A stretch of 64,000 bases of DNA from Streptomyces cyaneofuscatus (lineage in GTDB: Bacteria; Actinomycetota; Actinomycetes; Streptomycetales; Streptomycetaceae), in NCBI RefSeq assembly GCF_000718135.1, contig NZ_JOEM01000016.1:248001-312000 (forward strand), read 5' to 3'. Positions 45,736-57,381 of the stretch are shown here, piece by piece (the stretch's first letter is position 1; each line of letters begins with the position of its first letter). The position numbers were made by a program, and so were the translations under genes. The notes below the pieces were generated by a model. It was given only the letters and a program-made list of their open reading frames with translations. It made no database searches and was not told where the DNA came from.

Positions 45736-46446
45736 TCAGAGCCGCGTGATCGCGGTCGGGCCCGAGGTGGTCCCGACCGCGATGTGCGGCCGCCGCTCCG
45801 GGTCCGCCCAGGCCAGGATCTCCGCCATGGCATCGGCGGGTACGGACACACAACCCGCCGTCGCCCCGCGGCCGTTGACATGCAGGAAGATCCCGGCGCC
45901 CCGGTTGCGTACGGGACGCTCGTAGTTGAAGCCGATCACCAGCGCGTGGGCGTACTGCGTCCCGTACGAGACCAGGTGCTCGGCCTCGTCCGCCCGGCAG
46001 TCGGCGGGGCGCGGTTCCACCCAGCGGTTGTACGACGCCGAGGCGTTGTCCTGGCACCACCAGGAGTCCTCGTTCACCTTGCGGTAGGCGTACCTCGTCC
46101 CTGCCGGGGCCTCCTGGATGCCGAAGGCGTACGGCAGGTCGTACAGGCCGGTGGGGGTGGTGCTGGTGCCCTGCTCGCGGGTCGCGCCGTCGGCCAGCCC
46201 GTTCGCCCCGAACCGCGCGGGCGCCGACCCCGCCGCCACCCACCTGCCCCCGCGCCGCTCCCACCAGGTCACCGTGCCGGTCGTGGAGGCGGTGTCCGGG
46301 GCCTCGGCGGTGATGAGCTGGGAGCCGCCGCCGGTGTCCGCCAGCCGGTACGGGAGCGGAGGCGGGCTGTCGGCGGGAGCGGCTCCCAGCGAGCCCAGGG
46401 CCAGGGTGAGGAGGACGGCGAAGGTCGGGAGAGATCGTCGGCGCAT
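45736..46446 (-). CDS. Exported L,D-transpeptidase-family protein
   Basis: A 236-residue protein with a Sec signal (TFAVLLTLALGSLGAAPA). The YkuD catalytic motif appears as FLHVNGRGATAGCVSVPADA, with His and Cys in the HXn-GC-S arrangement, and TSTTPTGLYDLPYAFGI fits the upstream substrate loop. L,D-transpeptidases form 3-3 peptidoglycan crosslinks or attach proteins to the wall. It lacks LysM or PGBD modules; this short form is often annotated just as a YkuD-domain protein. ATG 46446. Confidence 0.85.
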   Translation of the reverse strand: MRRRSLPTFAVLLTLALGSLGAAPADSPPPLPYRLADTGGGSQLITAEAPDTASTTGTVTWWERRGGRWVAAGSAPARFGANGLADGATREQGTSTTPTGLYDLPYAFGIQEAPAGTRYAYRKVNEDSWWCQDNASASYNRWVEPRPADCRADEAEHLVSYGTQYAHALVIGFNYERPVRNRGAGIFLHVNGRGATAGCVSVPADAMAEILAWADPERRPHIAVGTTSGPTAITRL

Positions 46447-46527
46447 GCTCCGGACCGTACGGCGACCGCACCCGGCCGCCCACCGGACCTGCTCCGTACG
46501 GCCCAGCGGCCCACCCCGCGGGAGGCG

Positions 46528-47802
46528 TCACCCCGGGAGCGCCCTCCCCGCCGCCCGCAGCAGCCGTTCCGCCGCCACCCGCACCGCGCGCGGCCGGTCC
46601 GGCGCGGTCCGCTCGCGCAGCAGGGTCTCCGGAATCCCGGCGGCCTCCGGCAGCAGGGCCCGGGTCGCCGCTCGCACCACGGCCGGGCTCGGGTCGTCCA
46701 GCGAGGACGTCAGCCGCTCCCGTACCACCGCCTCCAGCGCGCGCAGCCCGGTGATCGCACACACGCGCACGGCGGGCAGCGGGTGCTCCACCAGTGCCCA
46801 CAGGGTTCCGGTGTCCGTCGCCCGCTCCCCGCACTCACCGAGCCCGGCGGCGGCCCCGGGGTGCGCGGCCGGTTCGGCGCACAGGGCCCGGTAGAGGGGC
46901 AGCGGGTCGATGCCGCCCTGCCGCAGCACATAGCGGGCGCAGGCCCGTACGACGGCGGAGCGGTCGGCCAGGAACGGCTCCGCCTCACCGTGGCGACCGG
47001 CCCGGCGCAGCGCGGTCACCCCGGCCGAGCGCACCCGCGCGGCGCGGGCCGTCAGCAGCCGGCCGAGCACGGCGGCCTGCCCCGCCTCCCCGTCCGTTGC
47101 GGTCAGGGCGGCGACGGCGGCCTCCGCGCACAGCTCCTGGAGGGTGACGTCACCGCAGGTGGCGGCGGTGGTGGCCAGTTCCGCCGGGGTCAGCAGCCCG
47201 CGTTCCACCGCGATCCGGTACGCCAGCCGGTACGTGGCCCGGTCCTGGTGGGCCATCAGCGCCACGACGTCCACCGCCGGCCCCTCCCGCAGCGCGCGTT
47301 CCAGCAGGGACCGGGCGAAACCGCCCCGGGTGCGCCGCGACAGCAGCAGGATCAGCTCGGCGAGGGGGAGCAGGGCGCTCCCGGGCAGCTCGGCCAGCAG
47401 CACCCGTGATCGCTCACGCACCGGGTCCGCCCAGTCGGAGCACCGCACCACCAGCAGCGGGCGCAACTCCGGTGCGGTGCGGGCCTCCTCCAGCGCCGCT
47501 TCCCGGACCCGGCCGTCCGCGTGGCACAGGGCGATGGCGGGCGGCGGAGGCGGGGGCCGGTGAGCCGTGCGGGAAGGGGCCGTTCCGCGCAGCCGGTCAA
47601 GCAGCGTCCGGGCCGGTCGTACCGGCTCCTCGGGTGCGCGGGGCAGCAGCCACGGGCGGTCGTCGAGGGCCCGTACGCCGGCGTCGAAGTCCACCCACGC
47701 CCGGGCCGGCGCGCCGGCCAGCACCTCGGCCGGCGAGGTGCCCTCGCACACCCGCACCACAGCCCTCAGGGTCTCCCCGTCGTACCCGCCGCACCCGTCC
47801 AC
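46528..47802 (-). CDS. HEAT-repeat-like helical protein of unknown function
   Basis: A 424-residue Leu/Ala/Arg-rich protein made mostly of paired helices of about 30-40 residues (REAALEEARTAPELRPLLVV, VRSAGVTALRRAGRHGEAEP, VRVCAITGLRALEAVVRERL, PSPAVVRAATRALLPEAA), suggesting HEAT-like repeats that bind proteins. A proline spacer (HRPPPPPPAIALCHADG) is present around residue 85. GTG 47802 follows GGGGAGGGGG; longer starts have no ribosome site. No enzyme motif is visible. It precedes the L,D-transpeptidase on the same strand by about 80 bases. Confidence 0.65.
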   Translation of the reverse strand: MDGCGGYDGETLRAVVRVCEGTSPAEVLAGAPARAWVDFDAGVRALDDRPWLLPRAPEEPVRPARTLLDRLRGTAPSRTAHRPPPPPPAIALCHADGRVREAALEEARTAPELRPLLVVRCSDWADPVRERSRVLLAELPGSALLPLAELILLLSRRTRGGFARSLLERALREGPAVDVVALMAHQDRATYRLAYRIAVERGLLTPAELATTAATCGDVTLQELCAEAAVAALTATDGEAGQAAVLGRLLTARAARVRSAGVTALRRAGRHGEAEPFLADRSAVVRACARYVLRQGGIDPLPLYRALCAEPAAHPGAAAGLGECGERATDTGTLWALVEHPLPAVRVCAITGLRALEAVVRERLTSSLDDPSPAVVRAATRALLPEAAGIPETLLRERTAPDRPRAVRVAAERLLRAAGRALPG

Positions 47803-47909
47803 CGCGTCCCCCTCCCCGTGATCAGGTGCCGATGCTAGAGGTCTTCCGGTCGGACAGCGACGGCGTTTTCCGCCGGGTAAGCCATCCCTGCCCGCTCTGA
47901 CCTGGTCTT

Positions 47910-47947
47910 TTGACAAAGCATACGGAGTACCGCATAGTTATACCCAT
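47910..47947 (+). promoter_or_regulatory. argG promoter with ARG-box-like palindrome
   Basis: TTGACA (47910-47915), a 17-base spacer and CATAGT (47933-47938) form the promoter. The AT-rich GCATACGGAGTACCGCATAG carries repeated GCATA halves and is followed by GTTATACCC, closely like the region before argC. ArgR binding here would block the promoter. Confidence 0.6.
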
Positions 47948-47974
47948 CAGTGATTGCACCGTAAGGAGAAACCC

Positions 47975-50708
<2,734 letters not shown>

Positions 50709-50822
50709 CCGGCAGGAGAGCCGAGCAGCGGTACGTACGGTGTCGTCGCAGGTGTACGAAAGGTGGAGCGGGCTACGTTGACCGGGGTAGGAGTATCCGC
50801 AACCGACCCCGAGGAGCCCGCG

Positions 50823-51794
50823 ATGCCCTTCACCGCCCTGGCCACCGCGACGACCCCGACCGCCCACATCGGACTGGGTCTCGCGGCCGTCGGCAGGCCC
50901 GGATACATCAACCTCCACCGGGACCAGGACTTCCCCGACGGCCGGGACGTGGAGGATCTGCGCGCCCGCACGCACGAGCTGCTGGACGCGGCGTACGCGC
51001 AGGGCGTCCGGTACGTCGACGCGGCCCGCTCCTACGGCCGGGCCGAGGAGTTCCTGGGGGAGTGGCTGGACGCCCGGCCCTCCTTCACCGACCTCGTCGT
51101 CGGCTCCAAGTGGGGGTACACCTACACCGCCGACTGGAGCACCGAGGCCGAGGCCCACGAGGTCAAGGACCACAGCCTCGCCACCTTCGAGCGCCAGCGC
51201 GCCGAGACCCGCGAACTCCTCGGCGACCGGCTCGACCTCTACCAGATCCACTCGCTCACCCCCGACAGCCCGGCCCTCGCCGACAAGGAACTCCACGAGC
51301 GCCTGGCCGCCCTCGCCGCCGACGGGGTCGCCGTCGGCTTCTCCACCAGCGGCCCCGACCAGGCCGACGCCATCCGGGCCGCGCTCGCGCTCACCGTCGA
51401 CGGCAACCCCCTCTTCCGTACGGTCCAGGCCACCTACAACGCCCTGGAGACCTCGGCCGCCCCTGCTCTCGCCGAGGCCCACGAGGCCGGGCTGACCGTG
51501 ATCGTCAAGGAGGGCATGGCCAACGGGCGGCTGGCCGGGGACGAGGCACCCGCCGTGTTCCGCGAGATCGCCGCCGACGCGGGGGTGGGCGGCGACGCGG
51601 TGGCCCTGGCGCTCGTCCTGCACCAGCCCTGGGCCGGGGTCGTCCTCTCCGGCGCCGCCACCGTCACCCAGCTCGCCGGGAACCTGCACGCACCCGTCGT
51701 CGACCTGGACGAGGAGCAGCGGGACCGGCTGGAGGCCCTGGTGGAGGAGCCGGAGTCCTACTGGCGCCACCGCGCTGCCCTTCCCTGGCACTGA
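50823..51794 (+). CDS. Aldo/keto reductase
   Basis: A 323-residue TIM-barrel oxidoreductase. Asp and Tyr of the tetrad are in VRYVDAARSYGRAEEFLGEW, Lys in LVVGSKWGYTY and His in LDLYQIHSLTPDSPAL. The NADPH-binding C-terminal region (LHQPWAGVVLSGAATVTQLA) is typical. The substrate is unknown. ATG 50823 follows GAGGAG. It is convergent with helR and shares a terminator hairpin that extends into helR's last codons. Confidence 0.88.
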   Translation: MPFTALATATTPTAHIGLGLAAVGRPGYINLHRDQDFPDGRDVEDLRARTHELLDAAYAQGVRYVDAARSYGRAEEFLGEWLDARPSFTDLVVGSKWGYTYTADWSTEAEAHEVKDHSLATFERQRAETRELLGDRLDLYQIHSLTPDSPALADKELHERLAALAADGVAVGFSTSGPDQADAIRAALALTVDGNPLFRTVQATYNALETSAAPALAEAHEAGLTVIVKEGMANGRLAGDEAPAVFREIAADAGVGGDAVALALVLHQPWAGVVLSGAATVTQLAGNLHAPVVDLDEEQRDRLEALVEEPESYWRHRAALPWH

Positions 51795-51807
51795 TCCGGC
51801 CGGGCCT

Positions 51808-51842
51808 AGGAGCTCGTCAGCCGGTCAGGACGACGAGCTCCT
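51808..51842. terminator. Shared terminator hairpin overlapping the 3' end of helR
   Basis: AGGAGCTCGTC (51808-51818) pairs perfectly with GACGAGCTCCT (51832-51842). The 3' arm and loop encode the last residues of HelR, and the stop codon lies in the 5' arm region. Confidence 0.6.
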
Positions 51843-53982
51843 GGGTCGCCCGGGTCATCGCCACATACCGGTCGACCGCCCCCTCGACGCCCTCCCCGAA
51901 CGCCTCCGGGCCGACGAGCACCACCAGGTCGAATTCGAGGCCCTTCGACAGCTCCGGCGTCAGCGACCGCACGCGGGGCGTCGCCCGGAACGTCGGATCG
52001 CCGATGACACACGCGATCCCGTCCGTATGCGCGTCGAGCCACGCCTCCAGGACCGCATCCCGTTCCGCGGCCGATCCGTGACGGACAGGGCGCCCGCCGG
52101 AACGGATCGAGGTCGGCACGTTGGCGTCCGGCAGCACGGCCCGGATCACCGGCTCGGCCTCCGCCATGACCTCCTCCGGCGTCCGGTAGTTGACGGTCAG
52201 GGAGGCCAGCGTCACCCGGTCGAGCCCGACCCGCTCCAGCCGCTCCCGCCACGGTTCGGTGAACCCGTGCCGGGCCTGGGCACGGTCCCCGACGACAGTG
52301 AAGCTCCGGGACGGGCACCGCACCAGCAGCATCTGCCACTCGGCGTCGGTGAGCTCCTGCGCCTCGTCGACCACGATGTGCGCGAACGGGCCCGCCAGCC
52401 GGTCCGGTTCGCTGGCGGTGAAGGCGGCCGGGTCGACCAGGGTGTCCTTCATGTCCTGGCCGCGCAGCATCACCAGCGCGCCCTCGCTGTCGGCATCGGC
52501 GTCGATCAGGGTCTCGTCCGCGAGCAGTGCGTCGATCACCTGGGCCATGCCCGCGCGTTCGGCGGCCACGGCCGCCTCCTGCCGACGCCTGCGCCGCCAC
52601 GCCTCCGGGTCACCGACCCGCTGCCGCGCCGCGTCCAGGAGCGGCAGATCGGAGACCGTCCAGGCCCGCGGGTTCGCGCGCTGCAACAGCCGCACCTCGT
52701 CCCGGGTCAGCCAGGGGGCGGCCATGCGCAGGTACGCGGGGACCGACCACAGGTCCCCGACGAGCTCGGCCGGATCCAGTAGGGGCCACGCCCGGTCGAA
52801 GGCGGCGGCCAGCTCCCGGTCCTGGCCCAGCGCCTTGCGGACCAGCTCCGGTGCGACCTCCTCACCGTCGTACTTCTCCAGCAGGAGCGTGAGCAGCTCC
52901 TCCCGGACCTGGTCGCGTGCCTCGTTGTGTACGGCGCCGGGCCCGGCGGCCTCGAAGGCCACGGCCCAGTCGGAGGCGGTGAGCCGGAGGTCGGCCCAGG
53001 GGGTTGTGACCGTCAGGGATTCCGTGGGCGGCTCCTCGTAGAACCGGACGGCCGCCTCCACCGCCCGCACCAGCTCCGCCGACGCCTTCAGCCGGGCCAC
53101 CTCCGGGTCGGCCTCGGGTCCGGCCGTCGCTCCTTCCTCCACCAGGTCCCGCAGGGTGCAGGTCCTGACGCCCTCCTCGCCGAGGCTCGGCAGCACATCG
53201 GCGACGTACCCGAGGTAGGGCCGGGAGGGGCCCACGAACAGGACACCGCCCCTCCGCTGGGCGAGGCGCGGGTCCGCGTACAGGAGGTACGCCGAGCGGT
53301 GCAGGGCGACGACCGTCTTCCCCGTGCCCGGCCCGCCGTCCACCACGAGCGCGCCCCGGGAGCTCGCCCGGATGATGGCGTCCTGGTCGGCCTGGATGGT
53401 GCCCAGCACGTCCCGCATCCGCTCCGACCGGTTGGAGCCCAGGCTCGCGATGAACGCGGACTGGTCGTCGAGCGCGGCATGCCCGGCGAAGGCGTCCGGG
53501 GCGAACACCTCGTCCCAGTAGTCGCTGATCGACCCGCCGGTCCAGCGGTAGCGGCGGCGGCTCGCCAGCCCCATCGGGGTGGCGTGGGTGGCGCCGAAGA
53601 ACGGCTCGGCGGCGGGGGAGCGCCAGTCGACCAGCAGCCGGCGGCCCTCGCTGTCGGTGAGGCCGAGCCGGCCGACGTACACGGGTGCGGAGCCGTCCTC
53701 GGCGACCATGCGCCCGAGGCACAGGTCGAGCCCGAAGCGGCGCAGGGTACGCAGACGGGCGGTGAGCCGGTGGATCTCGGCGTCCCGGTCCATCGCCTGC
53801 CGTCCCGTGCCGCCGGGCGCCCTTCGCTCGGCGTCGAGGCGGCCGGTCAGCTCGGCGATCGACGCGTCGAGGGTCCGGGCGATGGACGCGAAATGCCGCT
53901 CGTCGTCGGCGATCAACGCCGGGTCGGCCTTGGGAGAGAGGTGGTCGGGGAGGTGGAAAGCGCTGGTGGGGAGGGGGTTCAC
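51817..53982 (-). CDS. helR: RNA polymerase recycling motor HelR (HelD/UvrD-like ATPase)
   Basis: A 721-residue protein. N-terminal coiled helices (about 20-85, DDERHFASIARTLDASIAEL) are the RNAP-probing arm of HelD proteins. VGRLGLTDSEGRRLLVDWRS is the characteristic insert before the ATPase. Walker A is GGPGTGKT (216-223); HIVVDEAQELTDAEW is Walker B/DEAQ, and RYVAMTRATQELVVLTG is motif VI. HelD proteins strip stalled RNAP from DNA; the HelR branch displaces rifamycins and gives resistance. A rifamycin-associated element lies 68 bases upstream, which strongly favours HelR over generic helicases. GTG 53982 has a poor ribosome site. Confidence 0.88.
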   Translation of the reverse strand: MNPLPTSAFHLPDHLSPKADPALIADDERHFASIARTLDASIAELTGRLDAERRAPGGTGRQAMDRDAEIHRLTARLRTLRRFGLDLCLGRMVAEDGSAPVYVGRLGLTDSEGRRLLVDWRSPAAEPFFGATHATPMGLASRRRYRWTGGSISDYWDEVFAPDAFAGHAALDDQSAFIASLGSNRSERMRDVLGTIQADQDAIIRASSRGALVVDGGPGTGKTVVALHRSAYLLYADPRLAQRRGGVLFVGPSRPYLGYVADVLPSLGEEGVRTCTLRDLVEEGATAGPEADPEVARLKASAELVRAVEAAVRFYEEPPTESLTVTTPWADLRLTASDWAVAFEAAGPGAVHNEARDQVREELLTLLLEKYDGEEVAPELVRKALGQDRELAAAFDRAWPLLDPAELVGDLWSVPAYLRMAAPWLTRDEVRLLQRANPRAWTVSDLPLLDAARQRVGDPEAWRRRRRQEAAVAAERAGMAQVIDALLADETLIDADADSEGALVMLRGQDMKDTLVDPAAFTASEPDRLAGPFAHIVVDEAQELTDAEWQMLLVRCPSRSFTVVGDRAQARHGFTEPWRERLERVGLDRVTLASLTVNYRTPEEVMAEAEPVIRAVLPDANVPTSIRSGGRPVRHGSAAERDAVLEAWLDAHTDGIACVIGDPTFRATPRVRSLTPELSKGLEFDLVVLVGPEAFGEGVEGAVDRYVAMTRATQELVVLTG

Positions 53983-54012
53983 GGCGTCCGTTCAGTCGTG
54001 GAATGTTCGTGG

Positions 54013-54028
54013 GGCCTGAAGTCAGGCC
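54013..54028. promoter_or_regulatory. Second inverted repeat in the helR leader
   Basis: GGCCTGA (54013-54019) and TCAGGCC (54022-54028) form a 7-bp inverted repeat with 2-base spacer, between the RAE and the helR start. Role unknown. Confidence 0.35.
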
Positions 54029-54049
54029 GTCGATTCTGCGGCATATGGG

Positions 54050-54068
54050 GGGCCTTGCGGCAAGCCCC
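54050..54068 (-). promoter_or_regulatory. Rifamycin-associated element (RAE) upstream of helR
   Basis: Read on the helR strand: GGGGCTTGCCGCAAGGCCC, a 19-base near-perfect inverted repeat centred on TTGC/GCAA. It fits the RAE as I recall it from rifamycin-inducible resistance genes of actinomycetes, and it precedes the gene type (HelR) known to be under RAE control. Flanking G/C runs extend the palindrome further. Confidence 0.8.
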
Positions 54069-54225
54069 CCCATGCGCTATACGTTGAGAGTGGCAAGGAG
54101 TGGGTTCACCTCCTGCCGATCCCGCCGCTTCTGCCAGCCCCCCCCGGCGCTGCACGGACGCCAGGCTCCTCGCGGCGAACCTCCTGCACACCGCGTACAC
54201 GCCCTTGGATCGCCGCACCTCCCTG

Positions 54226-54257
54226 ATGAGACAATCATGTCTCATATGGCTTAAGCT
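54226..54257 (+). promoter_or_regulatory. TetR operator overlapping the leaderless tetR-MFS promoter
   Basis: ATGAGACA (54226-54233) and TGTCTCAT (54238-54245) form a perfect 8-bp inverted repeat, spacer ATCA. GAGACA (54228-54233) is 18 bases upstream of TAAGCT (54252-54257), which ends six bases before ATG 54264. A third half-site GTCTCAT runs into the start codon. Confidence 0.65.
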
Positions 54258-54263
54258 CGTCTC

Positions 54264-54815
54264 ATGACTCTCGACCGTGAGCAGGTGCTGCGCAGCGCCG
54301 CCGCCCTGCTGATCCACAAATCGACCGCCACCATGGACGAGGTCGCCAAAGCAGCCGGGATCGGCCGCGCCACCCTCCACCGCCACTTCGCCGGACGCGA
54401 CGCGCTGGTGAAGGCGCTGGAGGATCTCGGTATCCAGGCGTTCGAGGCGGCCCTGGACGCCGCCCGGCTCGACGAAGGCACCGCCGAGGAGGGGCTGCGC
54501 CGCCTCATCGCGGCCGTCGAGCCCAGCGCCGGCCTGCTCTCGTTCCTCGTCACGGAGAACCAGCTCTTCGAGGGCGATCAGGTCCACGAGGGCTGGAACC
54601 GGGCCGACGCCCGGGTCTCCGCCTTCTTCCGCCGCGGCCAGGAACGCGGCGAATTCCGTATCGACCTCACCCCCGCCTGGCTGACCGAGGCCCTCTACGG
54701 GCTCATCGGCACCGGGGCCTGGGCCGTCCAGGTGGGACGGGTCGCCACACAGGACTTCCAGTACATGATCGTCGAGCTGCTGCTCGGCGGAGCCCGCCGG
54801 AGCGTGGAGCAGTGA
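54264..54815 (+). CDS. TetR-family transcriptional regulator
   Basis: A 183-residue repressor: HTH in TMDEVAKAAGIGRATLHRHF (about 24-43) followed by a helical ligand-binding domain (RRGQERGEFRIDLTPAWLTE, ALYGLIGTGAW). It starts at a leaderless ATG next to a perfect operator palindrome and is coupled (GTGA overlap) to the exporter gene downstream. Autoregulation with induction by an exporter substrate is the expected logic. The ligand is unknown. Confidence 0.9.
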   Translation: MTLDREQVLRSAAALLIHKSTATMDEVAKAAGIGRATLHRHFAGRDALVKALEDLGIQAFEAALDAARLDEGTAEEGLRRLIAAVEPSAGLLSFLVTENQLFEGDQVHEGWNRADARVSAFFRRGQERGEFRIDLTPAWLTEALYGLIGTGAWAVQVGRVATQDFQYMIVELLLGGARRSVEQ

Positions 54816-56356
54816 CCAGCATCGACCAACACCCGAAGACCACGGACGACGTGCGCCGCCCCGGGCGGTGGATCGCGCTCGCCGTGCTCGTCCTCGCCGT
54901 GCTGCTGGTGGCCGTCGACGCGACCGTCCTCGGCCTCGCCACCCCGTTCCTCAGCGAGGACCTCGCCCCCACCGGCAACCAGCTCCTCTGGATCGGTGAC
55001 GTCTACTCCTTCGTCATCGCCGGTCTCCTCGTCTCGATGGGCTCCCTCGGCGACCGCATCGGCCGCAAGAAGCTGCTGCTGATCGGCGCCGTGGCGTTCG
55101 GCGGGGTCTCCGTGCTCAACGCGTACGCGACGACGCCCGAGATGATGATCGTGGCCCGGGCGCTGCTCGGTGTCGCGGGCGCCACCCTGATGCCGTCCAC
55201 CCTCGCCCTGATCCGCAACCTCTTCCACGACCCGCGCGAGCGCAGCCTCGCCATCGGGATCTGGGGCGCCATGGCGTCGGCGGGTGCGGCGGTCGGGCCG
55301 GTCGTCGGCGGGTTCCTGCTCGAACACTTCTGGTGGGGTTCGGTCTTCCTGATCAACCTGCCCGTGATGGCCGTGCTCGTGGTCGTCGGCATCAAGCTGA
55401 TCCCGGAGTCCAAGAACCCGGCCCCCGGCCCGTGGGACATGCCCAGCGTCGGGCTCTCCCTGGTCGGCATGATCGGCATCGTGTACGCCATCAAGGAGAC
55501 GGCCTCGCACGGGCTGGGCTGGGGGCCCGGCGTGGCGGCCGTGCTCGGCGCCGGTGCGCTCACCTGGTTCGTCCGCAGGCAGCTCCACCTGCCCGCACCC
55601 CTGCTGGACATGCGGCTCTTCCACCACCGGGGCTTCTCCGGCGCCGTCCTCGCCGACCTGCTGACCATCCTCGGCCTGTCGGGCCTGGTCTTCTTCCTCT
55701 CCCAGTTCCTGCAACTGGTCCAGGGCCGGGGGCCGCTGGAGGCGGGCCTCGCCGAACTGCCCGCCGCCATCGGCGCGGTGACCGCCGGTCTGCTGGCCGG
55801 ATTCGCCGCCCGCCGGTTCTCGGTGCGCTCGGTCGTGGCGGGCGGACTCGGCGCGGTCGGCCTCGCGCTGGGCACGGTGACCCTCCTCGACCAGCACACC
55901 GGCTACCCGCTGCTCGGCTCCATGCTGCTGGTCGTCGGCGTCGGCGCCGGGTTCTCCTTCACCGTCACCGCCGACGTCATCCTCTCCAGCGTTCCGCAGG
56001 AGCAGGCCGGTTCGGCGTCGGCCGTCTCGGAGACGGCGTACGAGCTCGGCGCCGCCCTCGGCATCGCCCTGCTCGGCTCCATCGTCACCGGCGTCTACCG
56101 GGGCTTCCCGACCCCGGCGGGCATCCCCGCCGATGTCGAGTCGGCGGCCCACGAGTCGCTCGGCGGGGCCGTCGAAGCGGCGACCGCCCTGCCCGCCGGC
56201 CAGGCGGGACCGCTGGTCTCGGCGGCCCAGGAGGCGTTCGTCGACGGGATGCGGTCCGCCGCCGGCGTCGGGTCGGCGGTGCTCCTCGCGGCAGCCGTCG
56301 CCGCCTGGTTCCTGCTGCGGGGCCAGAAGCTGGAGGACGGCATCGAGCACCCGTAG
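54812..56356 (+). CDS. DHA2-family (EmrB/QacA-type) 14-TM drug exporter
   Basis: A 514-residue MFS protein with 14 hydrophobic helices. LAVLLVAVDATVLGLATPFL carries the Asp of motif D1, GSLGDRIGRKKLLLIG is motif A, and WGAMASAGAAVGPVVGGFLL is the antiporter motif C. These proton antiporters export drugs, cations or self-made antibiotics. The GTG start overlaps the tetR stop. The operon ends at a 22-bp perfect hairpin. The substrate cannot be inferred. Confidence 0.92.
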   Translation: MTSIDQHPKTTDDVRRPGRWIALAVLVLAVLLVAVDATVLGLATPFLSEDLAPTGNQLLWIGDVYSFVIAGLLVSMGSLGDRIGRKKLLLIGAVAFGGVSVLNAYATTPEMMIVARALLGVAGATLMPSTLALIRNLFHDPRERSLAIGIWGAMASAGAAVGPVVGGFLLEHFWWGSVFLINLPVMAVLVVVGIKLIPESKNPAPGPWDMPSVGLSLVGMIGIVYAIKETASHGLGWGPGVAAVLGAGALTWFVRRQLHLPAPLLDMRLFHHRGFSGAVLADLLTILGLSGLVFFLSQFLQLVQGRGPLEAGLAELPAAIGAVTAGLLAGFAARRFSVRSVVAGGLGAVGLALGTVTLLDQHTGYPLLGSMLLVVGVGAGFSFTVTADVILSSVPQEQAGSASAVSETAYELGAALGIALLGSIVTGVYRGFPTPAGIPADVESAAHESLGGAVEAATALPAGQAGPLVSAAQEAFVDGMRSAAGVGSAVLLAAAVAAWFLLRGQKLEDGIEHP

Positions 56357-56365
56357 TACGCCGTC

Positions 56366-56415
56366 ACGTGGAAGGGCCCGCACCCCGGTCTCACGGGGTG
56401 CGGGCCCTTCCACGT
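56366..56415. terminator. 22-bp perfect shared terminator (MFS/acyltransferase)
   Basis: Positions 56366-56387 (ACGTGGAAGGGCCCG onward) pair perfectly with 56394-56415, loop GTCTCA, between convergent genes. Confidence 0.88.
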
Positions 56416-56431
56416 ACCAGGCTCTACGGAA

Positions 56432-57103
56432 TCAGGCCGCCTTGGCCTTCGTCGCGTACATGTCCACGTACTCCTGGCCGGAGAGCCGCATCACCTCGGA
56501 CATCACCGAGTCCGTCACCGCCCGCAGCACATAGCGGTCGCGGTCCATGCCCTCGTACCGGGAGAACTCCATCGGCTCGCCGAAGCGCACCGTGACCTTG
56601 CCCGGCCGGGGCAGCCCGGCGCCGCCCGGCTGGAGCTTGTCGGTGCCGATCATGGCGAACGGGACCACCGGGGCGCCCGTCATCAGCGTCAGCCGCGCGA
56701 TCCCCGTACGGCCCCGGTAGAGCCGGCCGTCGGGGGAGCGGGTGCCCTCCGGGTAGATCGCGAAGGCCTGGCCCTCCTCCAGCACCCGGCGCCCGGTCAT
56801 CAGCGCCGCGACCCCGCCCCGGCCGCCGTCCCGGTCCACCGGGATCATGCCGCAGCCGGTGAAGAACCAGGCCATCAGGCGGCCCTTGAGACCCTTGCCG
56901 GTCACGTACTCGTCCTTGCCGATGTAGAACACCGGCCGGTCGCAGCAGATCGGCATGATCATCGAGTCGATGAAGGTGAGGTGGTTGCCCGCGAGGATCA
57001 CCGGCCCGGTCCCCGGGATGTTCTCCGCGCCCTCCACCTGTGGGCGGAACATCAGGCGCAGAATCGGTCCGAGCACTGCCTTGATGACCGTTTGACGGGA
57101 CAA
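56432..57103 (-). CDS. 1-acyl-sn-glycerol-3-phosphate acyltransferase (PlsC-like)
   Basis: A 223-residue membrane-associated enzyme that acylates lysophosphatidate in phospholipid synthesis. The catalytic NHxxxxD box is AGNHLTFIDSMIMP, and the substrate-binding box is FAIYPEGTRSPDGRLYRG. GMIPVDRDGG and VPFAMIGTDKLQPGG are typical of the family. The start appears to be TTG 57103, five bases after GGAGGA, a rare start codon. Streptomycetes have several paralogues, so the physiological acceptor is uncertain. Confidence 0.88.
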   Translation of the reverse strand: MSRQTVIKAVLGPILRLMFRPQVEGAENIPGTGPVILAGNHLTFIDSMIMPICCDRPVFYIGKDEYVTGKGLKGRLMAWFFTGCGMIPVDRDGGRGGVAALMTGRRVLEEGQAFAIYPEGTRSPDGRLYRGRTGIARLTLMTGAPVVPFAMIGTDKLQPGGAGLPRPGKVTVRFGEPMEFSRYEGMDRDRYVLRAVTDSVMSEVMRLSGQEYVDMYATKAKAA

Positions 57104-57381
57104 CGGTTCCTCCGGTGTCGTGGCCGGGCCGGCCGGGGCGAGTGAGGTGGTGCGGGGGGTGTTGCGCGGTGGTGTCCGGTGGTGCGAAGTGTTGGACTGT
57201 GCAGGTGAGGACGATACTCGCGGGTATGCACTGATCGCACATCGGGTTCACGGAGTGGATACGCGATGTTGACGTGTGTTTCCGCCGTGTTCGCCCCTGA
57301 TCCGCCCCACGGACCCGCCCGGCTGCCTACGATCGGGCCCCGCCCGACAGATGTCAGGACAGTACCGAGCGAGGAGCATTC

